A stretch of 51,288 bases of DNA from an uncultured Burkholderiales bacterium (GTDB lineage Bacteria > Pseudomonadota > Gammaproteobacteria > Burkholderiales > Burkholderiaceae_C): the NCBI GenBank assembly GCA_903830725.1, contig CAIKVH010000103.1, forward strand, positions 1-51,288. The letters run 5' to 3'. The notes under the pieces were generated by a model that made no database searches, was not told where the DNA came from, and saw nothing but the letters and a program-made list of their open reading frames with translations. The position numbers were made by a program, and so were the translations under genes. Every line of letters starts with the position of its first letter. Positions within the stretch are counted from its first letter, which is position 1. Shown here one piece after another: positions 45,066 to 51,288 of this stretch.

Positions 45066-45917
45066 TTAGAAAGGCCAGGCTAGGATACTTTTAATCGTCC
45101 AAGCATCTGACGATCCGTTCAGCCCTCTGCCTACGCCGAGGTTAATTTCGTAAGGCTTTCGGTCATAGTCCCATACAAAGTAAAGTGTATTGTTTTGAAG
45201 TCTGTAGGGCGTTAAGTTATTGATCTGCCCCTTGGCGCTGAAATACTCTAAGCCGTAACGAGATGAGGCGGTGAAACGGTAACTGCCCTTTAAGGCGAAT
45301 GTGTAATTGGGCGACTCTTCGACGTAACCCTTTGAGATGGGCCAATTGAATATGGGATTAAAAGAGAGAAGCCAGTCATCATTTTTCCATCCAAGGATGT
45401 AGCGCTGCTCATAAAAACGTTGAGATAAGGCAAACTCTTGTTTGAGTTGACCTATTTCCATATTTATTCCAGCAAAGTACCCCTCTCCCCTGAGACTTTG
45501 TAGCGGCAAATATTTAAGCCGCGCGATGTACCCAGCCTCAGTTAGGGTACCACTGTTGGTGCGAGTCATAGGCAGCATCAAGCCCACCTCGACGGTTCTA
45601 CTCAGTCCATATGAAAAATCTGGAGTAAACCTTTGACCGTGCACATTCATCACCTCCCCCCCATAACTAGGCACACTAAGCCCCTGGGGAGTCATATTAA
45701 GATGTAACTGAGTCCCAAGTTCACCAGGAGCAACTAGTTCATCCGTGAAAACGGCAATTTCGTAATTAAGGGCGCTGTGAGCAGATGGGGAAAACAAATT
45801 CAAACATGCAACAAACACGAGTAGAGATAATGTGTGCAACTGCCCTAGGCTTAAGCCATCAAATTTCTTTGTGATTAGCGCTAATTTAAGACTTCTATGG
45901 GGGGCAGGGAATAACAT
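45066..45917 (-). CDS. Predicted outer-membrane beta-barrel protein, unknown function
   Basis: No family name is recognised. From the ATG at 45917 the protein is 283 aa with a signal peptide (about 30-50, LSLLVFVACLNLFSPSAHSA). The rest alternates hydrophobic and polar residues as in a beta-barrel: YGLSRTVEVGLMLPM, YFAGINMEIGQL, YILGWKNDDWLLSFNPIFNWP, and a C-terminal Phe (ILAWPF), the outer-membrane assembly signature. The open frame also reaches a TTG at 45995. It is convergent with xdhC, with 30 bp between stops, and stands alone as a transcript. Confidence 0.75.
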   Translation of the reverse strand: MLFPAPHRSLKLALITKKFDGLSLGQLHTLSLLVFVACLNLFSPSAHSALNYEIAVFTDELVAPGELGTQLHLNMTPQGLSVPSYGGEVMNVHGQRFTPDFSYGLSRTVEVGLMLPMTRTNSGTLTEAGYIARLKYLPLQSLRGEGYFAGINMEIGQLKQEFALSQRFYEQRYILGWKNDDWLLSFNPIFNWPISKGYVEESPNYTFALKGSYRFTASSRYGLEYFSAKGQINNLTPYRLQNNTLYFVWDYDRKPYEINLGVGRGLNGSSDAWTIKSILAWPF

Positions 45918-46315
45918 TTTGTGTCCTAACAAAGTTAGTCTTTGTTTTAACGTAATCCTATCACAGGCACCTTTTAACACCAGCCAATTTGCCAAGGGAT
46001 GTAAGTCGCTAGAAACCCAAAAACACCAATAAGATCATACCAAATTAGTACAAAATAGTTATACAAAAAATTCTTCACAAATCCCACCTTAAGGCAAATA
46101 CTGTTGGTAATAGGGAAAATAAAAGGGAACTAAAAGGGAACTAAAAGGAACTAATAGGGGAAAAAACCGCTCGAATCAAAGACCCAATCAGTTGGTCATG
46201 ACTAAGGAATCTGTTCAGAATTAAGGGTGCTAGGGCCTGCTTGGTGAAACACTAACGCATGTAGGGGGAAGCACGCTAAAATCAACAGTTGATTAAAAAA
46301 TATTAAAAATTTGTA
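45918..46315. other. Intergenic region with an 11-bp tandem repeat
   Basis: There is no gene here. At 46121..46152 the unit AAAAGGGAACT occurs twice perfectly and a third time with one base missing, flanked by similar AGGGAAAAT and AATAGGGG. The region is the divergent leader of the beta-barrel gene and fpr. No clear promoter could be assigned. Confidence 0.6.
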
Positions 46316-47089
46316 ATGAGTGCCTTTCACCAAGAAAAAGTTTTGTCTGTTCATCACTGGACCGATCGTTTATTTAGTTTTACGACCACTCGTGATACAG
46401 CGCTTAGGTTCTCAAACGGCCACTTCACCATGATTGGTTTGATGGTTAACAACAAACCGTTGCTAAGGGCTTATAGTATTGTCAGTCCCAATTACGAGGA
46501 GACGTTAGAGTTCTTAAGTATCAAAGTACAGGACGGCCCTCTCACCTCCAAGCTACAACACATCAAGGTAGGGGACACTCTGATTGTGGGTAAAAAGCCT
46601 ACAGGAACCCTGTTAATTGATTACTTATTGCCGGGTAAAAATTTATATCTCATGAGCACGGGTACTGGACTAGCACCTTTTTTGAGCATTATTCGCGATC
46701 CCGAAACTTATGAACGATTTGAGAAAGTTATTGTGGTGCACGGCGTTCGTCAAGTCAATGAGTTGGCCTACCATGACTACATCACAACAGAGCTCCCAAA
46801 ACATGAATTACTGGGCGAAATGGTAAGTGAACAACTTCTGTATTACCCCACAGTTACGCGTGAGCCTTATAAAAATCAAGGTCGTTTAACGGACCTGATT
46901 GAAAGTGGAAAAATCTTTAACGATCTGAACCTTCAAAGCTTTAATCCCCAGGTTGACAGAATCATGATTTGCGGGAGTCCGCAGATGTTAAAAGATTTAA
47001 AGAAAATCCTTGAAGACCGCTCCTTTAAAGAGGGCAGCACAACCACGCCGGGTGACTTTGTGGTTGAGCGTGCCTTTGTTGAGAGCTAG
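46316..47089 (+). CDS. fpr: Ferredoxin--NADP(+) reductase
   Basis: This FAD enzyme exchanges electrons between NADPH and ferredoxin or flavodoxin. The 257-aa protein has RAYSIVSPNYEETLEFLSIKV (FAD-binding R-x-Y-S), the diphosphate loop LMSTGTGLAPFLSIIRDP, VVHGVRQVNELAYHD, and IMICGSPQML, with the usual C-terminal VVERAFVES. It matches the bacterial subclass. A ferredoxin that could be its partner is encoded at 13239..13517, though that pairing is only conjecture. Confidence 0.94.
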   Translation: MSAFHQEKVLSVHHWTDRLFSFTTTRDTALRFSNGHFTMIGLMVNNKPLLRAYSIVSPNYEETLEFLSIKVQDGPLTSKLQHIKVGDTLIVGKKPTGTLLIDYLLPGKNLYLMSTGTGLAPFLSIIRDPETYERFEKVIVVHGVRQVNELAYHDYITTELPKHELLGEMVSEQLLYYPTVTREPYKNQGRLTDLIESGKIFNDLNLQSFNPQVDRIMICGSPQMLKDLKKILEDRSFKEGSTTTPGDFVVERAFVES

Positions 47090-47179
47090 TGTTTAAGTCT
47101 ATTTCATAAGTCCATACACCTTAAAGCTTTGCTTTGTGACAACGACTTTGGACCCTTCAATCATTCCTATTTTTCTTCA

Positions 47180-47815
47180 ATGAAAGCTCGCTCCCTTCAA
47201 GACCTTGAAGGTCTCAAACGCACGCTGAGCGAGAGAGCTGCACTTGAAGAAAACAAACGCAAAGAAAAAGCGTTGCAAGAAATAAAACGACTCGCCGAGC
47301 AAGATCTTTTTAAAAGAGCAATTGGGTCGGTTCAACCCATTAGCGCCAATCCTCGGGTACTACTCAGTAACGGACCCGCGCTCCCTATTGCTAGTCAACA
47401 AATAAAAGACGATCAAAGTGCTTTGCGCGAGAGTTTGAGCGATGAATTTGATGTGGCCTCACTCCTTGATACAGATGATGCTCTCAGCTTTAGGCGCCCA
47501 GGCATCGGCACAGATATAACCAAGAAGCTCAGGAAAGGGGATTGGAGCGTTCAAGCCCAAGTCGATCTTCACGGCCTTAGAAGAGATGAGGCACGAGAGC
47601 ACCTCAGTGCGTTTTTGAAAGAATCCATTAAGAGCGGACTTCGCTGTATTAGGGTGATTCACGGCAAAGGCCTTGGCTCGCCGGGAAAGGCACCGGTATT
47701 AAAAGCAAAAGTCCAGTCTTGGTTGGTTCAAAAGGAGGAGATCTTGGCCTTTGTTCAAGCCAAACCTACTCAAGGCGGCGCAGGCGCCTTGATCGTTTTA
47801 CTTAAAGGTCGTTAG
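47180..47815 (+). CDS. Smr-domain protein
   Basis: The Smr domain is a small MutS2-like nuclease domain. The 211-aa product starts at the ATG at 47180 with a Lys/Glu/Arg-rich coiled-coil-like N-terminus (about 5-45), a variable middle, and the C-terminal Smr domain with VDLHGLRRDEAR and RVIHGKGLGSPGKAP, both diagnostic motifs. A frame open up to 47129 adds 17 residues without support. Whether it cuts nicked DNA or rescues collided ribosomes' mRNA is not known here. The stop lies in a 13-bp tandem duplication. Confidence 0.9.
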   Translation: MKARSLQDLEGLKRTLSERAALEENKRKEKALQEIKRLAEQDLFKRAIGSVQPISANPRVLLSNGPALPIASQQIKDDQSALRESLSDEFDVASLLDTDDALSFRRPGIGTDITKKLRKGDWSVQAQVDLHGLRRDEAREHLSAFLKESIKSGLRCIRVIHGKGLGSPGKAPVLKAKVQSWLVQKEEILAFVQAKPTQGGAGALIVLLKGR

Positions 47816-47836
47816 GAACCAAGGTTAGGAACCCAT
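47811..47836 (+). repeat. 13-bp period tandem duplication across the Smr-gene stop codon
   Basis: GTTAGGAACC occurs at 47811..47820 and again at 47824..47833, a period of 13 bp. The first copy contains the TAG stop codon. Confidence 0.7.
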
Positions 47837-47857
47837 CTTAGTCTCAACAACATATTT

Positions 47858-48274
47858 ATGACAGATAAAGTAAGAGTTGATAAATGGTTATGGGCTGCTC
47901 GTTTCTTTAAAACACGCACCCTAGCAACTGATGAAGTTAACAAGGGCCGGGTACAGGTTAACGGCGCAGAGGTCAAACCCTCTAGGGATATTAAAGTTGG
48001 GGATCTGTTGAGTATTCGACGAGAGGGGTTTATCCAAAGCGTCTCAATCCTTGGGTTATCGCAGGTTAGAGGGCCAGCAAGCAGTGCACAACTGCTGTAC
48101 ACAGAGACCCCTGAGAGTCTTAAAGCCAAGGCCACTTGGGTTGAGCAAAGGCGTTATATGCGCGAACCCTCAACCAGCATTGAGAACGGTCGGCCAACCA
48201 AACGCAACCGAAGAGAGCTTGATGAAACAAGAAATCAGGGTTGGAACGATCGTTGGAGTGCTTCCATAGATTGA
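47858..48274 (+). CDS. hslR: Heat-shock protein 15 (Hsp15), S4 RNA-binding
   Basis: Hsp15 rescues free 50S subunits carrying nascent chain by binding at the tRNA/peptide site. The 138-aa protein has an S4 domain at 5-65 (VRVDKWLWAARFFKTRTLATDEV, KGRVQVNG, KPSRDIKVGDLL) followed by a basic tail (GRPTKRNRRELDE). It lies 42 bp after the Smr gene on the same strand and belongs to the heat-shock theme of the window (hrcA, rpoH), although no CIRCE is seen here. Confidence 0.93.
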   Translation: MTDKVRVDKWLWAARFFKTRTLATDEVNKGRVQVNGAEVKPSRDIKVGDLLSIRREGFIQSVSILGLSQVRGPASSAQLLYTETPESLKAKATWVEQRRYMREPSTSIENGRPTKRNRRELDETRNQGWNDRWSASID

Positions 48275-48341
48275 GAATTTAGCATTTTTTACGCTACTTT
48301 CGAAGAAGTACGATGTTGACGTCAAACACTTTGTTAGATGT

Positions 48342-50972
48342 TCAATGACTTCTTAATGTTTGTACAACAGATTGTTTGAGTACGCTGCGCAAACTTATCC
48401 ATCCCGCAGCCCAAGTGATCAGTACCCCAAAGGCGGTCCCAAAGAGAATAAAGAGTGGGGAGAGCACCCACTCAAATTCAAAAACATATTTAGCTAGCCC
48501 CCAACCTATTAAGCATGCACAAAGACTTGACATTAGCCCTGCCAAAGCACCCATCCCCCAAAGTTCAGCTCGCTGTACGTAGACCAACAATTGGTTACTC
48601 CCCCCCATAGCTCTGATAAGCGCGTATTCTTTGGACCTTGAGGCCAGCGTGCTGTGGATACAGGCTACCAAAACGATTAAGCCAGCAAGTAAAGTAAAGA
48701 CGAACAAGAACTCAACCGCTCGCGTTACTTGCTCCAATATATTTTGAATCTGATTTAATGTGGACCCAATATCTATTTCAGTCACGCTTGGGAACTGATG
48801 AACCAATTTATTATCAAAGCCACGAACATTGGGGGCTTTAAAAGCAGCGATGTAGCTTTGAGGCAGATCGTCCAAATCTTTGAGCGGCAAGATCACAAAG
48901 AAATTAGTTCTCATGGAGGTCCAATCAACCTTGCGCACGGAAGTTATTTTGGCATCATAAATAAATCCAGAAATATCAAACCGCAGTGAGTCACCCAATT
49001 TCAAGCGAAGGGTCTTTGCTATACCCTCCTCTATGCTGAGCGCGTTGGGTTCGTTGGGAATCCATTCTCCACCAACAATTTTGTTATGGGCGGGAGCCTG
49101 AGCACTGTGGGAGAGGTTAAATTCTCGGTCAACTAGGTGTTGAGCCCTCTCGTCGCTATAACGTTTGGCTGTGACGAGCTCGCTATTAATGGCAATCAAT
49201 CGACCTTTGATCATGGGATACCAATCAAATTGATGGACCCCATTTGCATTTAATGTAGCTTGAAATTCATCTGCTTGATCGCTCTGAATATTGATTACAA
49301 AACGGTTAGGCGCGTCAGTTGGAGTGGCATTTCTCCAACTTTGTATTAAATCCGTTCGCAGCAATATGAGTAAGAACAGAGACAGTAATCCGACGGCTAA
49401 AGCGCTGACTTGCAGCACAGAGTAAGCACTTTTAGCATGCATCTGGCGGGTCGCTATGCGCAGCCAAATGGGGGAAGCACTATCGCTGATGAGTTTCCTG
49501 AGAAGGGAGATCGCGGCTTTGCTGAAGACAGCGAATACAACGACAGCTCCCAAAAAGCCACCCACTACGTTCACAGCCAATCCAAAATCTTGACTCACAA
49601 AGGCCATAAGTAATGCGAGTCCAACAGACCCAAACAGCCAAACTAAAACGGGCATGCGTTTGATCCCCCCCAACTCTAGTCTGATCACTTGCACTGCGGG
49701 GACGCTTGCGAGTTGAAGAACCGGGGGCAAACCAAAGGCGAGCAAACTACACAACCCCACTCCAACGCCCTGGAGTAACGGTGCGTAACTAGGCGCTGGC
49801 AGCACAGTTTGAACAAGCGAGGACAGGAGTTGAACAAATACAAAGTGAACCCCGTAACCGATCAATAAACCAATCGCGCTTGCGATCAAACCTAAAATAA
49901 AAAACTCAACAATAAATAAGTAAACAATGGACCGCTGGCTTTGACCTAGCACTCTTCGCATCGCACAATCTTGGATGTGCTGATGCGAGAAGTTTCTTGC
50001 TGCTAGGGCAACTGCAACAGAGCTCAGTATCACGGCCAATAAAGCTACAAGTCTGAGGAATTTACCTGCGCGGTCTAGGGTTTGCCTAACCTCCGGACGC
50101 CCAGTTGCCAAAGTCTCTATCCGCACTCCTCGATTTGCAGTGCTCTCGATATCGTGTTGGACACCATCGGTAAACTCTTTGACCAAACGCTCATCCCCCG
50201 ATACTGCAAATCGCCAATTGATGCGACTTGTAGGTTGCACGAGTTGGGTTGCAGCGAGATCTGCGCGGTTCATCAGTACCCGGGGGGCAAAGCTCATAAA
50301 GCCGACACCTTTATCTGGCTCAAAAGTTAACACTTGCGCGACTCTAAATTGACTCTGCCCTAGCCCTATCATGCCACCTGGCTCGATCTCTAAAGCCTCT
50401 AACAAAGAGGCCTCCACCCACACTTCACCTTTGGAGGGCACAGACTTAATAATCACTGAGTTGCTTTTAACCTCCTGAGGGAGGGATTCACGATTTGTTG
50501 ACGTCTTGTGATCAAATGTTTTAACAACTTGCAGCTCTCCTCTAAGTGGGTAAGAAGAGTCCACAGCTTTTAACGAAACGAGGCGTGTTTCGCTTGTTGA
50601 TAATGCGGGTGAAGTGGTGGTTTTGGAATTATGTTTTGGTAGTGTTGCACTGGGAGTATCTCCAGCACGGGCCATCGTTGGAAAGCTGAGAGTCTGCGAG
50701 GTCCGAAGCCCGAGTAGATTGGCTTTGACCACAATTTCTTCAGGGGTTTGAAAACTGCTCGTCACTACAGCGTCGCCGCCTAGCATTTGACGGGCATCGC
50801 GCTCTAGTCCGGCCTCTAATCGGTTGGATAAAAATCCAACTGAGGAAAGCGCAGCAACCCCCAAACTGGTCGATATGACCAGCATCTTGATTTGGCCCGC
50901 GCGAATGTCCCTGCCCATTGCAGTAAAAGCCAACTTAACGAGCGCACGCGCTTTATCAATATCAATGCTCAT
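48342..50972 (-). CDS. Large FtsX-type ABC transporter permease (YbbP-like)
   Basis: The 876-aa protein has a short cytoplasmic start (1-30), a transmembrane helix near 30-45, a long periplasmic domain with ERDARQMLGGDAVVTSS, a bundle of helices near 300-400, two FtsX domains (the first around 310-430, the second at 740-870), and motifs such as EYALIRAMGGS. This fits the YbbP permease family, in which two MacB-like halves are fused. The ATP-binding partner (YbbA) is normally next to it, but no ATPase gene adjoins here. The exported substrate is unknown. Confidence 0.88.
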   Translation of the reverse strand: MSIDIDKARALVKLAFTAMGRDIRAGQIKMLVISTSLGVAALSSVGFLSNRLEAGLERDARQMLGGDAVVTSSFQTPEEIVVKANLLGLRTSQTLSFPTMARAGDTPSATLPKHNSKTTTSPALSTSETRLVSLKAVDSSYPLRGELQVVKTFDHKTSTNRESLPQEVKSNSVIIKSVPSKGEVWVEASLLEALEIEPGGMIGLGQSQFRVAQVLTFEPDKGVGFMSFAPRVLMNRADLAATQLVQPTSRINWRFAVSGDERLVKEFTDGVQHDIESTANRGVRIETLATGRPEVRQTLDRAGKFLRLVALLAVILSSVAVALAARNFSHQHIQDCAMRRVLGQSQRSIVYLFIVEFFILGLIASAIGLLIGYGVHFVFVQLLSSLVQTVLPAPSYAPLLQGVGVGLCSLLAFGLPPVLQLASVPAVQVIRLELGGIKRMPVLVWLFGSVGLALLMAFVSQDFGLAVNVVGGFLGAVVVFAVFSKAAISLLRKLISDSASPIWLRIATRQMHAKSAYSVLQVSALAVGLLSLFLLILLRTDLIQSWRNATPTDAPNRFVINIQSDQADEFQATLNANGVHQFDWYPMIKGRLIAINSELVTAKRYSDERAQHLVDREFNLSHSAQAPAHNKIVGGEWIPNEPNALSIEEGIAKTLRLKLGDSLRFDISGFIYDAKITSVRKVDWTSMRTNFFVILPLKDLDDLPQSYIAAFKAPNVRGFDNKLVHQFPSVTEIDIGSTLNQIQNILEQVTRAVEFLFVFTLLAGLIVLVACIHSTLASRSKEYALIRAMGGSNQLLVYVQRAELWGMGALAGLMSSLCACLIGWGLAKYVFEFEWVLSPLFILFGTAFGVLITWAAGWISLRSVLKQSVVQTLRSH

Positions 50973-51118
50973 GAACTACATACATGTCATAAATAGTCGA
51001 TAATACTACGGTATAGAAAAAGTGGATTAGCAACGCTTCGCCTGTCGTTAATTTATAAAAGTATTATTTAAATTTCTGCAATTAACTTCATGAAATTCTT
51101 CTTTAACTTTCTTCAAAA

Positions 51119-51288
51119 ATGTCGCACCTGATTTATGACTTAAAAATGTGTTTCTTTAATCGATTAGCCAATCTTTTCTTTAGTCATTTGTTCAAACGTT
51201 TTTTAACGCCCTTTTTAATCTTTCTGTTATCCGCACAAGGTGCCAACGCATTACCCACTTTTTCTCGGCAAACTGAGAAACCCTGTAC
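51119..51288 (+). CDS. Probable exported c-type cytochrome, 5' fragment
   Basis: The reading frame starts with ATG at 51119 and runs off the window, 56 codons visible. It shows a signal peptide (basic start, LTPFLIFLLSAQGANA) and a mature start LPTFSRQTEKPC. That start resembles a group of cytochrome c proteins in which LPxFARQTxxxC is followed by x2-CH. The expected CH would be just beyond the edge, so this remains a guess from the N-terminus. It is divergent from the FtsX-type permease gene. Confidence 0.55.
   Translation, partial: MSHLIYDLKMCFFNRLANLFFSHLFKRFLTPFLIFLLSAQGANALPTFSRQTEKPC

Noticed and set aside
46121-46152. CRISPR-like repeat
   Set aside because: Units are 11 bp in direct tandem without spacers, so it is a simple repeat.

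Overview
The window looks like a chromosomal core region of a betaproteobacterium, most likely a member of the Burkholderiales. The clues are gene order and family content: hrcA-nadK-recN; mutM-TPR-lolB-ispE-tRNA(Gln)-prs-rplY-pth; rsmD-coaD-ferredoxin; a caa3-type cytochrome oxidase cluster with SURF1, COX15 and SCO; yqgE-ruvX-pyrR-pyrB-pyrC'-plsC; and a Bug-type solute receptor. Base composition looks moderate rather than GC-rich, but I did not compute it. I see no insertion sequence, prophage, integrase or CRISPR array.

Layout. 1-312: a tRNA-Ile(CAU) gene on the minus strand, split after its anticodon by a 209-nt group I intron that closely resembles the Azoarcus tRNA-Ile intron. 370-5004: the heat-shock repressor hrcA, divergent from a tightly overlapping nadK-recN-rapZ operon. 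5030-6987: the oxidative DNA repair glycosylases mutY and mutM. 7073-13222: TPR protein, lolB, ispE, tRNA-Gln, prs, rplY and pth. 13239-17592, minus strand: ferredoxin, coaD, rsmD and an M16 peptidase pair. 17685-21295: ftsY, a Bug receptor and rpoH. rpoH is preceded by a perfect CIRCE operator (9-N9-9) that appears to contain its promoter, linking it to the HrcA encoded at the start of the window.

21310-30900: the aa3/caa3 oxidase structural and assembly genes ctaC, ctaD, a 36-aa assembly peptide, ctaG, DUF2970 and ctaE, then surf1, a SCO-like protein, ctaA, ctaB and sco1, with one small DUF2909 gene on the opposite strand. 31123-36877: a sulfur-oxidation island with soxYZAX on the minus strand and a flavocytochrome c sulfide dehydrogenase pair (fccA/fccB) divergent from it. 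A Tat-type amidohydrolase lies beyond soxX, and soxB and soxCD are absent from the window. Electrons from the Sox and Fcc cytochromes could plausibly feed the adjacent caa3 oxidase. 36922-41596: plsC, a catalytically degenerate dihydroorotase, pyrB, pyrR, ruvX and yqgE. 41681-51288: photolyase, coxG-xdhC, a predicted outer-membrane protein, ferredoxin-NADP reductase, Smr protein, Hsp15, a large FtsX-type permease without a neighbouring ATPase, and the 5' end of a probable c-type cytochrome cut by the window edge.

The strongest items for a second look are the tRNA group I intron, the CIRCE-controlled rpoH, and the sulfur-oxidation island lacking soxB. Weaker but curious are three tandem duplications of period 13 bp that straddle stop codons, and a four-copy 12-bp repeat in the soxA signal-peptide region. 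I found no convincing wholly new multi-gene system.
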